Part shown: in pieces, positions 56,320-64,000 of the stretch
How positions within the stretch are numbered: position 1 is the stretch's first letter
Layout of the letters: every line of letters begins with the position of its first letter
Assembly (NCBI GenBank): GCA_020161755.1
Contig: JAIUOS010000003.1
Span: forward strand, 124,001 to 188,000
Length of the DNA stretch: 64,000 nucleotides
Direction of reading: 5' to 3'
DNA from: Actinomycetota bacterium
Lineage (GTDB): Bacteria > Actinomycetota > Actinomycetes > Propionibacteriales > Propionibacteriaceae
Translations under genes and position numbers: made by a program
The notes under the pieces: model-generated
Told to the model about the DNA's origin: nothing
What the model saw: only the letters and a program-made list of their open reading frames with translations
Database searches by the model: none

Positions 56320-56838
56320 GTGTGCAGCTACTGCGGATGCGACTCGATCGAGGTGATCGGCAGGTTCATGGCCGAGCACGTGGAGATCATCAATGCGACC
56401 GGCGTGTTGCGCGCGGCCGTGCACTCCGGTGACCCCGGCGCGCTCGCGTCCGCCCGTGGCGTCGTGGCCGAGCTGCTCTGGCCCCACACCGTCGCGGAGG
56501 AGGCCGGCCTGTTCCGGGTGATGGCCCAGGACGAGGTGTACGCCGGCCACATCGCCACGCTCTGCGGCGAGCACGTGACCCTCGGCGACCTGCTCGCCGC
56601 CCTCACCCCGGGCGACGACGCCGCCATGATGACCTTCGAGGACGCCCTCCGCGACCACATCGACAAGGAGGACAACGGCCTCTTCCCCGCGGCGGCGATC
56701 GCGCTGGACGGCCCGCAGTGGATCGAGGTGCACGCGACCACCCCGCACTCCCACGACGGTGGCGCGCCACACGTCCACGCCGCCGCGACCGATCACGACC
56801 ACCACGGCCCGGGCGCGGTCGCTAGGGTGACTGCGTGA
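56320..56838 (+). CDS. hemerythrin-domain protein with His-rich tail
   Basis: The 172-aa protein has an N-terminal CSYCGC, a four-helix hemerythrin domain with di-iron ligands in RFMAEHVEII, WPHTVAEEAGLF, CGEHVTLGDLL and RDHIDKEDNGLFP, and a C-terminal tail rich in histidine (HSHDGGAPHVH, DHDHHGPG). Hemerythrins bind O2 or NO; the tail probably binds metal. GTG 56320 has AAGGGG upstream; ATG 56299 is also in frame but lacks a ribosome site. The stop overlaps the carbonic anhydrase start (GTGA). Confidence 0.85.
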   Translation: MCSYCGCDSIEVIGRFMAEHVEIINATGVLRAAVHSGDPGALASARGVVAELLWPHTVAEEAGLFRVMAQDEVYAGHIATLCGEHVTLGDLLAALTPGDDAAMMTFEDALRDHIDKEDNGLFPAAAIALDGPQWIEVHATTPHSHDGGAPHVHAAATDHDHHGPGAVARVTA

Positions 56839-57329
56839 ACTCCGACTTCGACGACCTGCTCGCGGCGAACCAGCGCTACGCCAACTCCGCCCCCCGCAAC
56901 TTCGACGGCTACGCCCACGCCGGCATCGCCGTGGTCACCTGCATGGACTCACGCCTCCAACCGCTGGAGATGATCGGGCTGTACCTGGGCGAGGCGAAGA
57001 TCCTGCGCACCCCCGGCGGCCACGTCACCCCGGACGCCCTGAACGGCTGCATCCTCGGGGTGAACCTGCTCCAGGTGGACCGCATCCTGGTGGTGACGCA
57101 CAGCCGGTGCGCGATGGCCGCCTCGTATGACGACGAACTACGCCAGCGCGTGTCCGACGCCGCCGGTGTGGACGCGTCCGGCTACAGCTTCGGCGCCGAC
57201 CCCGACCAGGCCGGACGCCTCCGCGCCGATGTCGAGCTGCTGGCCTCCCACCCGCTGATCGCGGGTCGCGCACGGGTCGGCGGCTTCCACTACGACGTCG
57301 ACACGGGCCTGCTCAGCCAGGTCTGCTGA
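56835..57329 (+). CDS. beta-class carbonic anhydrase
   Basis: The 164-aa enzyme interconverts CO2 and bicarbonate. Zinc ligands are Cys36 in VTCMDSRLQP, His89 and Cys92 in THSRCAMA, with the Asp38/Arg40 dyad, and the conserved LRTPGGHVTPDAL. The short form is common in actinobacteria. It is coupled to the hemerythrin gene and precedes the Ca2+/H+ antiporter gene by 33 nt. Confidence 0.9.
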   Translation: MNSDFDDLLAANQRYANSAPRNFDGYAHAGIAVVTCMDSRLQPLEMIGLYLGEAKILRTPGGHVTPDALNGCILGVNLLQVDRILVVTHSRCAMAASYDDELRQRVSDAAGVDASGYSFGADPDQAGRLRADVELLASHPLIAGRARVGGFHYDVDTGLLSQVC

Positions 57330-57362
57330 GCCGCGGCGGCCTCGCGCTGCCAGACTGGGCGA

Positions 57363-58442
57363 ATGACCACCATCGGGCTCACCCGCTCCGACCAGATCCT
57401 GCTGGGCGCGTCCGCCGCCGCGGTCGTCGCGGCAGCGCTCACCCGCTACGTCGGCGGCGGCGAGGTGCTCGCCTTCGCCTGTTCGGCGGCCGCGGTCACG
57501 GTGCTCGCCGCCGTGGTCGGGCGGTCGGTCGAGCAGCTCGGCGACCGGTTCGGCGCCGGCGCGACCAGCGTCCTGCAGTCGGCCCTGGGCAACCTGCCCG
57601 AGCTGTTCATCGCCCTGTTCGCCCTCAAGGCCGGCCTGGTGGCGGTCGTGCAGGCCGCGCTGATCGGCTCGATCCTGGCCAACGTGCTGCTGGTGCTCGG
57701 GCTCTCGTTCGTCGTCGGCGGGCTCAAGCACGGCACCCAGCGCATCAACAGCCAGCGCGCGCAGCACATTGGCGTGATGCTCTTCGTCTCGGTGGCCGCG
57801 ATGGTGATGCCGTCGGTGGCCGCGTTCATCCACTCCCCCGCCGAGCCGCACGAGACCACGCTGTCGGTGCTGGCGTCGGTGATCCTGATCGCGCTGTTCG
57901 CGCTCAGCCTGCCCGCGTCCCTGCGCCGTGACGAGGACTCCGAGGGCGACCGGGCCATCGCGAAGAGCCACGAGGCGCCCCGCTGGCCGCTCGCCGTGGC
58001 GCTGGCCATGCTGGCCGGCTCGAGCGTGGCCGCCGCGTTCGTCTCGGACTGGTTCGTGACCGCCCTCGAACCGGCGATGGACACCCTCGGCATCTCGCAG
58101 GCGTTCGCCGGCCTGGTGATCGTCGCGATCGCCGGCAACGCGATCGAGAACGTGGTCGGCATCCAGCTCGCCCTGCGCAACCAGTCGGAGTTCGCCTTCG
58201 CGGTGATCATCAACTCCCCGTTGCAGATCGCCTTGGTGCTCGCGCCGTTGCTGGTGATCATCTCGAACCTGTTCGGGTTCACCGCCCTGACGCTGGTGTT
58301 CTCCCCGTTGCTGGTCGTCGCCGTGCTGCTGGCCGTCCTGCTCGCCGTGCTGATCACGTTCGACGGGCACTCCAACTGGCTGGAGGGCGCCGCGCTGATC
58401 GGGCTCTACGGCGTGATCGCCGGCACCTTCTGGTGGGGCTGA
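57363..58442 (+). CDS. calcium/proton antiporter (CaCA superfamily, ChaA/CAX-like)
   Basis: The 359-aa membrane protein has about ten or eleven helices in two inverted repeats. The ion-binding repeat motifs are visible as ALGNLPELFIALFALKAG and AGNAIENVVGIQLALRNQSE, each with the G-N-x-x-E signature of Ca2+/H+ exchangers. A cytoplasmic acidic stretch (RRDEDSEGDRA) joins the halves. It would expel Ca2+ or Na+. Its stop is 7 nt from the convergent parE stop. Confidence 0.88.
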   Translation: MTTIGLTRSDQILLGASAAAVVAAALTRYVGGGEVLAFACSAAAVTVLAAVVGRSVEQLGDRFGAGATSVLQSALGNLPELFIALFALKAGLVAVVQAALIGSILANVLLVLGLSFVVGGLKHGTQRINSQRAQHIGVMLFVSVAAMVMPSVAAFIHSPAEPHETTLSVLASVILIALFALSLPASLRRDEDSEGDRAIAKSHEAPRWPLAVALAMLAGSSVAAAFVSDWFVTALEPAMDTLGISQAFAGLVIVAIAGNAIENVVGIQLALRNQSEFAFAVIINSPLQIALVLAPLLVIISNLFGFTALTLVFSPLLVVAVLLAVLLAVLITFDGHSNWLEGAALIGLYGVIAGTFWWG

Positions 58443-58449
58443 GCCCCGC

Positions 58450-60522
58450 TCAGGCGTCGATGCGCTCGGCGTCCAGCGCGTACACGCCCTCGATGAGGAA
58501 CTCCTTGCGGGGCGCGACGTCGTTGCCCATCAGCTTCTCGAACGTGCCCTCCGCGCTCAGCGCGTCGTCCACCGTGATCCGCCGCAACGTGCGGTGCCGC
58601 GGGTTCATCGTGGTGTCGGACAGCTCGTGCGCGTCCATCTCGCCCAGGCCCTTGTAGCGCTGCGGCTCCTTGAACGACTGGCCCTTCTTGGTGAGCTCGG
58701 CGAGCTTCCGCCGGTACTCGGCCTCGTTGTAGGTGTACAGGTACTTGTCCTGGCCCTTGCGCGGGTTGGTCAGCTCGAACCGGTGCAGCGGCGGGACGGC
58801 GGTGTAGACCCGTCCGGCCTCGACCAGGGGACGCATGTACTTGAAGAACAGGGTGGCGAGCAGGGTGCGGATGTGCGCGCCGTCGGAGTCGGCGTCGGCC
58901 ATGAAGATCACCTTGGAGTACCGGGCCGCGTCGATGTCGAACGTGCGTCCCGACCCCGCGCCGACCACCTGGATGATGGACGCGCACTCGGCGTTCTTCA
59001 GCATGTCGCCGACCGAGGCCTTCTGGACGTTCAGGATCTTGCCGCGGATCGGCAGCAGGGCCTGGTACTCGGAGTCGCGGGCCAGCTTGGCCGTGCCGAG
59101 GGCGGAGTCGCCCTCCACGATGAACAGCTCGGTGCGGTCGAGGTCGGTGCTGCGGCAGTCGGCGAGCTTCGCCGGCAGCGTGGAGGACTCCAGCGCGTTC
59201 TTGCGGCGCTGCGCCTCCTTGTGGGCGCGCGCCTGCACGCGGGTGCGGGACGCCGCGACGACCTTCTCCATGACCGCCCGCGCCTGCGTGCGCAGCGCCG
59301 CCCGGCTGGAGGTGAGGAAGTCGCCCAGTTCGGTCTCGACGATCTTCGTGACCAGGCGGGTCACCGGCGGGGTCCCCAGCACCTCCTTGGTCTGGCCCTC
59401 GAACTGCGGTTCGGCGAGCCGGACGGTGACCACGGCGGTGAGGCCCTCCAGGGCGTCGTCCTTGATGATCTCCTCGCCGGCCTTCAGCAGCCGGGTGCCG
59501 TCCAGGCCGCGGGCGAACGCGCGGGTGAGGCCGCGTTCGAAGCCGGCCACGTGGGTGCCGCCCTTGGGGGTGGCGATGATGTTGACGAACGACGGCACCT
59601 GGGTGTCGTAGCCGGTGCCCCAGCGCAGCGCGATGTCGACGTCGAGGGTGCGCTCCACGTCGGTCGGCGTCATGGCGCCGGCGTCGTCCAGCATCGGCAC
59701 GGTCTCGGTGAAGGTGTCGGTGCCGCGCAGGCGCAGGATCTCGCTCACCGGCGGGTCGGACGCGAGGAAGTCGCAGAACTCGGAGATGCCGCCGTCGTGC
59801 TTGAACACCTCCACGGTCGACTCGGCCGCCCGGGAGTCGGTGACGACCAGCTCGAGGCCGGGCACCAGGAAGCTGGTCTGCCGGGCGCGCGCCAGCAGCT
59901 GCGGCAGCGCGAGCTGGGCGTCCTTGAGGAAGATCTGCCGGTCCGGCCAGTAGCGCACCCGGGTGCCGGTGACGCCGCGGCCGGCGCGTCCGACCTTGCG
60001 GAGTTCGTTGCCCGGGGTGAACGGGGCGTCCGGGCCCTCGCCGGCGAACGTGCCGGGCACGCCGCGGCGGAAGCTCATCGCGTGGGTGGCGCCGTTGCGG
60101 TCGACCTCCACGTCCAGCCGGGTGCTGAGCGCGTTCACCACGGACGCGCCCACGCCGTGCAGGCCGCCGGTGGCGTTGTAGCTGCCGGCCCCGAACTTGC
60201 CGCCGGCGTGCAGCTTGGTGAACACGACCTCGACACCGGTCAGCCCGGTGCGCGGCTCGATGTCGACGGGGATGCCCCGAGCGCGGTCGCAGACCAGGAT
60301 GCTGCCGTCGTGCTCGAGGGTCACCTCGATGCGCTCGCCGAACCCGGCCAGTGCCTCGTCGACCGCGTTGTCGATGATCTCCCACAGGCAGTGCATCAGC
60401 CCGCGGGTGTCGGTGGACCCGATGTACATGGCCGGGCGCTTGCGGACCGCCTCCAGTCCCTCGAGCACCAGCAGGTGCCTGGCCTCGTAGTCGCGGCCCT
60501 CGGCAGCCTTCGTCGTCGTCAC
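58450..60522 (-). CDS. parE: type IIA topoisomerase subunit B (ParE/GyrB-like)
   Basis: The 690-aa ATPase subunit has the GHKL ATP site (WEIIDNAVDEALAG, DRARGIPVDIEP, TGGLHGVGASVVNAL), a transducer domain with a conserved lysine (QTKEVLG) and a TOPRIM domain (LFIVEGDSALGTAK, MADADSDGAHI). RPAMYIGSTDTRGL near the start is usual. It pairs with the subunit A at 53789. AAGGCTGCC follows the start, and no strong ribosome site is visible before ATG 60522. The 184-nt gap to the next gene holds divergent promoters only. Confidence 0.9.
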   Translation of the reverse strand: MTTTKAAEGRDYEARHLLVLEGLEAVRKRPAMYIGSTDTRGLMHCLWEIIDNAVDEALAGFGERIEVTLEHDGSILVCDRARGIPVDIEPRTGLTGVEVVFTKLHAGGKFGAGSYNATGGLHGVGASVVNALSTRLDVEVDRNGATHAMSFRRGVPGTFAGEGPDAPFTPGNELRKVGRAGRGVTGTRVRYWPDRQIFLKDAQLALPQLLARARQTSFLVPGLELVVTDSRAAESTVEVFKHDGGISEFCDFLASDPPVSEILRLRGTDTFTETVPMLDDAGAMTPTDVERTLDVDIALRWGTGYDTQVPSFVNIIATPKGGTHVAGFERGLTRAFARGLDGTRLLKAGEEIIKDDALEGLTAVVTVRLAEPQFEGQTKEVLGTPPVTRLVTKIVETELGDFLTSSRAALRTQARAVMEKVVAASRTRVQARAHKEAQRRKNALESSTLPAKLADCRSTDLDRTELFIVEGDSALGTAKLARDSEYQALLPIRGKILNVQKASVGDMLKNAECASIIQVVGAGSGRTFDIDAARYSKVIFMADADSDGAHIRTLLATLFFKYMRPLVEAGRVYTAVPPLHRFELTNPRKGQDKYLYTYNEAEYRRKLAELTKKGQSFKEPQRYKGLGEMDAHELSDTTMNPRHRTLRRITVDDALSAEGTFEKLMGNDVAPRKEFLIEGVYALDAERIDA

Positions 60523-60706
60523 CGCCCGAGATTATCTCGGACGGGTAACAGTTCATCGCATCTGCGTAACGGTGTCGGCCGCTGCCGGGGTTTGTCGGAA
60601 CGGTTGCCTACACTGAGAGCTGCCGGGAACAAACCTGACAGCCGTCACGTTGATCCCGGTGCAACACCCGCAGGCTGTGTGTGGGTGAGACAGGGAGGAA
60701 GATCTG

Positions 60707-60898
60707 ATGACCGCAACCGTTACCGAACATCTGACCGCTGCTGACCGCTGCGACCGCTGCGGCGCCCAGGCCTACCTCCGGGTCACCCTCAACTCCGGCG
60801 GCGAGCTGCTCTTCTGCGCACACCACGCGAAGGCCCACTCCGACAAGCTCAGCCAGGTGGCGCTGAAGATCCACGACGAGACCAGCAAGCTCAGCTGA
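60707..60898 (+). CDS. DUF7455 small zinc-ribbon-like protein
   Basis: The 63-aa protein has CDRCGAQAYLRV and FCAHHAKAH, which can build a small zinc knuckle, between charged helices. It matches the actinobacterial DUF7455 family located beside parE and the principal sigma-factor gene in many genomes (recollection). The function is unknown. GGGAGGAAG precedes ATG 60707. A strong hairpin terminator follows its stop. Confidence 0.85.
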   Translation: MTATVTEHLTAADRCDRCGAQAYLRVTLNSGGELLFCAHHAKAHSDKLSQVALKIHDETSKLS

Positions 60899-60911
60899 CG
60901 CACCGCGTTCG

Positions 60912-60942
60912 CGAAGGGCCCCGGGTCTCCCGGGGCCCTTCG
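60912..60942 (+). terminator. strong hairpin terminator
   Basis: CGAAGGGCCCCGGG-TCT-CCCGGGGCCCTTCG is a perfect 14-bp stem with a three-base loop followed by TGTTTCC. It lies 14 nt after the DUF7455 stop and isolates this gene from the macro-domain gene. Confidence 0.85.
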
Positions 60943-60974
60943 TGTTTCCTCGGCGCGGTTGGGATACTCCACCC

Positions 60975-61496
60975 ATGAGCATCGACGCGGTCGCCGGAGA
61001 CCTGACCACCGAACGGGCGGACGCGCTCGTCAACGCCGCGAACTCGACCCTGCTGGGCGGGGGCGGCGTGGACGGGGCGCTGCACGCCGCAGCCGGGCCG
61101 AGCCTGCTGGAGGCGTGCCGCCGGGTGCGGAAGTCACAATGGCCGGACGGCCTGCCGGTCGGCGAAGCGGTCGCCACGGAGGCCGGCGATCTGCCGGCCA
61201 CCTGGGTCATCCACACCGTCGGACCGAACCGCAACGCCGGCCAGACCGACGAACGGTTGCTCGCGTCCTGCTACACCCGCTCGCTGGACGTCGCCGTCGA
61301 ACTGGGCGCGCGGACGGTCGCCTTCCCCGCGATCGGCGCCGGCGTGTACGGCTGGGACGCGGCCACCGCGGCGCGGGTCGCGGTCGCCGCGGTCGCCGCC
61401 CACCCCCGCACCGGCATCGAGCGGGTGCGGTTCGTCCTGTTCTCCCCGCGCCTGCACGACGCTTTCGCGTCCGAGATCGCGGGGCTGGGCGCATGA
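60975..61496 (+). CDS. macro-domain protein (O-acetyl-ADP-ribose deacetylase-like)
   Basis: The 173-aa protein is a single macro domain. ADP-ribose contacts are visible in VAGDLTTERADALVNAANST, LLGGGGVDGALHAAAGP and FPAIGAGVYGW, with GEAVATEAGDLPATWVIHTVGP in the middle. MacroD-type members remove acetyl from O-acetyl-ADP-ribose or ADP-ribose from proteins and nucleic acid. ATG 60975 is chosen over an upstream in-frame start inside the terminator. It is coupled to the peptidase gene by a four-base overlap. Confidence 0.9.
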   Translation: MSIDAVAGDLTTERADALVNAANSTLLGGGGVDGALHAAAGPSLLEACRRVRKSQWPDGLPVGEAVATEAGDLPATWVIHTVGPNRNAGQTDERLLASCYTRSLDVAVELGARTVAFPAIGAGVYGWDAATAARVAVAAVAAHPRTGIERVRFVLFSPRLHDAFASEIAGLGA

Positions 61497-63364
61497 CCAC
61501 GCTGCCCTACGGTTCCTGGCCGTCCCCGATCTCGGCCGCCGACCTCACCGCCGCCGCCGTCGGACTGTCCCGCGGGCTCGTCGACGACGACCGCGTCTAC
61601 TGGACCGAGGCCTACCCCCGGCAGGGCGGACGGGTCGCCCTGTGGGTGCAGGAGCCCGACGGCTCGCGCCGCGAGCTGGCGCCCGAGCACAGCGTCCGCA
61701 ACAGCATCAACGAGTACGGCGGCGGCGCCTGGGCGGTGGCCGGCGGTGTCGTGGTGTACTCCGACCACCCCTCCGGTGACCTGTGGGTGCTGGCGGACGG
61801 CGAACGCCGCCGGCTGGCCAGCGGGGGCGCGCTGCGCTACGGGTGCCTCGTCGTGGTGCCCGACCGCCGGCTCGTGCTGGCCGTCGTCGAGGACCACACC
61901 CGCAGCGACCAGGCCTGCGAGCAGCGGCTGGTCGCGCTCGACCTCGACGCCGACAACGCCGACGGCGGCCGCGTCCTCGCCGCCGGTGCCGACTTCTACG
62001 CGAGCCCGGCCCTGCGCGACGACGGGCTGCTGGCCTGGGTGCAGTGGCAGCTGCCGGACATGCCGTGGGACGCCAGCGATGTGTGGGTGGCCCCGCTGGA
62101 CGCACCCGGGCAGGCCCGAAAGGTCGCCGGCGGCCCGGGCAACAGCGTGCTGTACCCCGCGTGGGCGGCCGACGGGTCGCTGCTGTACCTCGACGACGCG
62201 TCCGGCTTCTGGAACTTCCACCGGTGGGACGGGTCGGCGTCGACGCCCGTCCACACGCACCCGTGGGACTTCTGCGGGCCGATGTGGACGCCCGATCCCG
62301 CCCCGTACAGCCTGCTCCCCGACGGCCGCATCGCCTGCACCTGGGTGCGCGACTGGACCGGCCACCTGGGCGTCCTCGACCCGGCCGACGGCTCGCTCGC
62401 CGGGCTGCCGACCGGCGCGGTCGGGTGCGAGCTCAGCGGCCGCGGCGACCGCGTGGTCGCGCTGTTCGGCTACGCCGACCGTCCGGCCGAACTGCGCCTG
62501 CTCGACCTCGCCGGGAACGACAGCACGCTGCTCCGGCGGGCGTCCGAGGTCCACCTGCCCCCGGGGCTGGTGTCGGTGGCCCGCTCGGTCACCTGGGACT
62601 CCCCCGACGGCCCGGTGCAGGCCTGGTACTACCCGCCGACCAATCCGGACGTGCGCGCGCCCGAGGAGGAGCTGCCGCCCGTGCAGGTCTGGAGCCACGG
62701 CGGGCCCACCGCGTTCTCGGAGTCCGACCTCCGGCTCACCACCCAGTTCTGGACCTCCCGCGGCATCGGCATCCTCGACGTGAACTACTCCGGGTCGGCC
62801 GGTGCCGGACGCGCCTACCGGGAGCGCCTCGACGGAGCGTGGGGCGTGGCGGACGTCCGTGACTGCGTGGACGGCGCGCTGGCCCTGGTCGCGGCCGGGA
62901 TGGCCGACGGTGAGCGGCTCAGCATCCGGGGCGGGTCGGCCGGGGGCTACACCACGCTCGCCGCGCTGACCAGCAGCGACGTGTTCGCCGCCGGCATCAG
63001 CCTGTACGGCATCGGCGACCTGGAGACCCTCGTCGCCGACACCCACAAGTTCGAGTCGGGCTACACCGAACGGCTGGTCGCGCCCTACCCGGAGGGCCGT
63101 GAGACCTACCGCGAGCGCTCCCCCATCCACCACCTCGACAGGCTGGCCTGCCCGATGCTGATCCTCCAGGGACGGCTCGACCGGGTCGTCCCGCCCGAGC
63201 AGGCCGAAGCGATGGCCGCCGCTGTCGCGGCCCGCGGCCTGCCGGTCGAGCTGGTCTGGTTCGACGAGGAGGGCCACGGCTTCCGCCGCGCCGAGAGCAT
63301 CATCGCCACCGCCGAGCACGCGCTGGCCTTCCTCGGCCGGGTGCACGGCTTCACCCCGGCCTGA
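61493..63364 (+). CDS. S9-family prolyl-oligopeptidase-type serine peptidase
   Basis: The 623-aa protein has an N-terminal beta-propeller (about 1-370, repeated short blade motifs) and a C-terminal alpha/beta-hydrolase domain. The nucleophile is the serine of RGGSAGGYTTLAAL, the acid the Asp of ILQGRLDRVVPPEQ and the base the His of FDEEGHGFRRAE. This arrangement is that of dipeptidyl- and acylaminoacyl-peptidases acting on short peptides. No signal peptide is seen. ATG 61493 overlaps the macro-domain stop. Confidence 0.9.
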   Translation: MTTLPYGSWPSPISAADLTAAAVGLSRGLVDDDRVYWTEAYPRQGGRVALWVQEPDGSRRELAPEHSVRNSINEYGGGAWAVAGGVVVYSDHPSGDLWVLADGERRRLASGGALRYGCLVVVPDRRLVLAVVEDHTRSDQACEQRLVALDLDADNADGGRVLAAGADFYASPALRDDGLLAWVQWQLPDMPWDASDVWVAPLDAPGQARKVAGGPGNSVLYPAWAADGSLLYLDDASGFWNFHRWDGSASTPVHTHPWDFCGPMWTPDPAPYSLLPDGRIACTWVRDWTGHLGVLDPADGSLAGLPTGAVGCELSGRGDRVVALFGYADRPAELRLLDLAGNDSTLLRRASEVHLPPGLVSVARSVTWDSPDGPVQAWYYPPTNPDVRAPEEELPPVQVWSHGGPTAFSESDLRLTTQFWTSRGIGILDVNYSGSAGAGRAYRERLDGAWGVADVRDCVDGALALVAAGMADGERLSIRGGSAGGYTTLAALTSSDVFAAGISLYGIGDLETLVADTHKFESGYTERLVAPYPEGRETYRERSPIHHLDRLACPMLILQGRLDRVVPPEQAEAMAAAVAARGLPVELVWFDEEGHGFRRAESIIATAEHALAFLGRVHGFTPA

Positions 63365-63371
63365 CGAGCCC

Positions 63372-64000
63372 TCAGCGGCGACGTCCCGGACGGTCGTCCC
63401 GCGGCGGCATGATCGTCGGCGGCACGTCCGGCTCGGCGGCGGGCTCCGGCACGAAGCCGGCGGTGACCGGCCGGGTGACCACCCCGCGCGGGCCACGGCG
63501 CAACCGCTGCTCGACCGCGCCGGCGACCCGGGTGAGGGCGGAGTTGATCAGGATGTAGATGACCGCGAGCACGATCAGCGTCGGGATCAGGTTGGCGAAC
63601 GCCGTGGCCAGGTAGGAGCCCGAGCGCAGCAGTTCGAGGTAGGAGATCATCGAACCGAGCGCGGAGTCCTTCAGGATCACCACCAGCTGGCTCAGCATCG
63701 AGGGCAGCATGGCGGTGATGGCCTGCGGCAGCAGGATCGTGGTCAGCGTCTGCAACGGGGTCAGCCCGATCGCGAGCCCGGACTCGCGCTGGCCGGCGGG
63801 CAGCGCGTTCACCCCGGAGCGGACGAGTTCGGCCAGCACGCACGAGTTGTAGACCGTGAGCCCGACCACGACGCCGAACAGCGGCAGCGCCGTACCGGAG
63901 ATGCGCAGCCCGTACAGGCCCGCGTAGTACGCGAACAGCATCATCATCAGCACCGGCACCGAGCGGAAGAACTCCACGAACGCCCCGCACGCCCACCGGA
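63372..64000 (-). CDS. polar amino-acid (glutamate-type) ABC transporter permease, 5' end off window
   Basis: The frame is open to the right edge (codons reading RWACGAFVEFFRS precede the internal GTG 63977), so the N-terminus is missing; at least 208 residues remain. Membrane helices, VEFFRSVPVLMMMLFAYY, the permease EAA loop (ESGLAIGLTPLQTLTTILLP) and LVVILKDSALGSMIS identify a HisM/GluD-type permease. The cytoplasmic C-terminal tail of about 45 residues is Pro/Arg-rich. The ATPase and binding protein would lie beyond the window. Confidence 0.88.
   Translation of the reverse strand, partial: RWACGAFVEFFRSVPVLMMMLFAYYAGLYGLRISGTALPLFGVVVGLTVYNSCVLAELVRSGVNALPAGQRESGLAIGLTPLQTLTTILLPQAITAMLPSMLSQLVVILKDSALGSMISYLELLRSGSYLATAFANLIPTLIVLAVIYILINSALTRVAGAVEQRLRRGPRGVVTRPVTAGFVPEPAAEPDVPPTIMPPRDDRPGRRR

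Overview
The window is a dense, ordinary-looking chromosomal stretch of a high-GC actinomycete. It carries about 71 protein genes and 4 tRNA genes, with no prophage, insertion sequence or CRISPR array. The actinomycete assignment rests on the many actinobacterial marker families (FtsR, GarA, SepH, DUF3000, DUF3710, DUF3093, DUF4193, DUF5998, LigC), the frequent GTG starts, the four-base gene overlaps and the apparent leaderless starts. The phosphoketolase and the overall gene order suggest Propionibacteriales (for example Propionibacteriaceae), but that rank is an inference.

Region by region. Positions 1-4815 (minus) form one run: thrS, a HIT protein, a CDP-alcohol phosphatidyltransferase, gcvH, garA and ftsR. 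Positions 4892-14516 hold an Ig-repeat lipoprotein divergent from an HtrA-type protease, an MFS transporter, a LuxR-type regulator divergent from phosphoketolase, a SigE-like sigma factor with a membrane partner, a histidine phosphatase and ArfB. Positions 14520-22158 hold an ABC-F protein and many small or unknown genes (DUF2500, DUF2000, AraC, DUF4097 with a HicB-like partner, nitrobindin).

Positions 22163-25480 are a compact sulfur (sulfide/persulfide) module: an AhpD-like protein, a Cys-rich 60-aa protein, a rhodanese lipoprotein, a membrane protein, a 51-aa protein and a sulfide:quinone-oxidoreductase-like flavoprotein. It is bracketed by two near-identical TACCCC-N2-GGGGTA palindromes of the CsoR/CstR operator type, each merging into a -10-like hexamer. 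The repressor gene itself is not in the window. Next come tRNA-Gly/Cys/Val, an MFS gene and tRNA-Val(CAC).

Positions 27448-36559 hold a CbiX-like chelatase, PPK2, LigC with a polymerase/primase partner (no Ku), MsrB, DUF3000, an RNase D/HRDC protein, dxs and a 122-aa unknown gene directly behind a perfect LexA/SOS box. Positions 36559-44275 hold aconitase (with a palindrome at its promoter), an RNA methyltransferase, an APC permease and two TrkA proteins. Positions 44372-53752 are a housekeeping block: OB-fold, DUF3710, dut, DUF3093, DUF4235, DUF4193, sepH, tdk, trmL, an RluA-type synthase, a phosphodiesterase, DUF5998 and an App1-like phosphatase. Positions 53789-60522 hold a convergent ParC/ParE-type topoisomerase pair enclosing hemerythrin, carbonic anhydrase and Ca2+/H+ antiporter genes. 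The end holds a DUF7455 protein, a macro-domain protein, an S9 peptidase and a truncated amino-acid ABC permease.

Most convergent gene pairs are only 1-13 nt apart or overlap. The wider convergent gaps each carry a large inverted repeat. Two belong to a 68-bp nested palindrome family (19468-19535 and 44293-44360). One (46842-46914) belongs to a GGGGACGGTTCC palindrome family whose other copy (16320-16381) lies between tandem genes. A fourth hairpin region (8671-8772) is of its own type. No gap longer than 300 bases lacks a gene.
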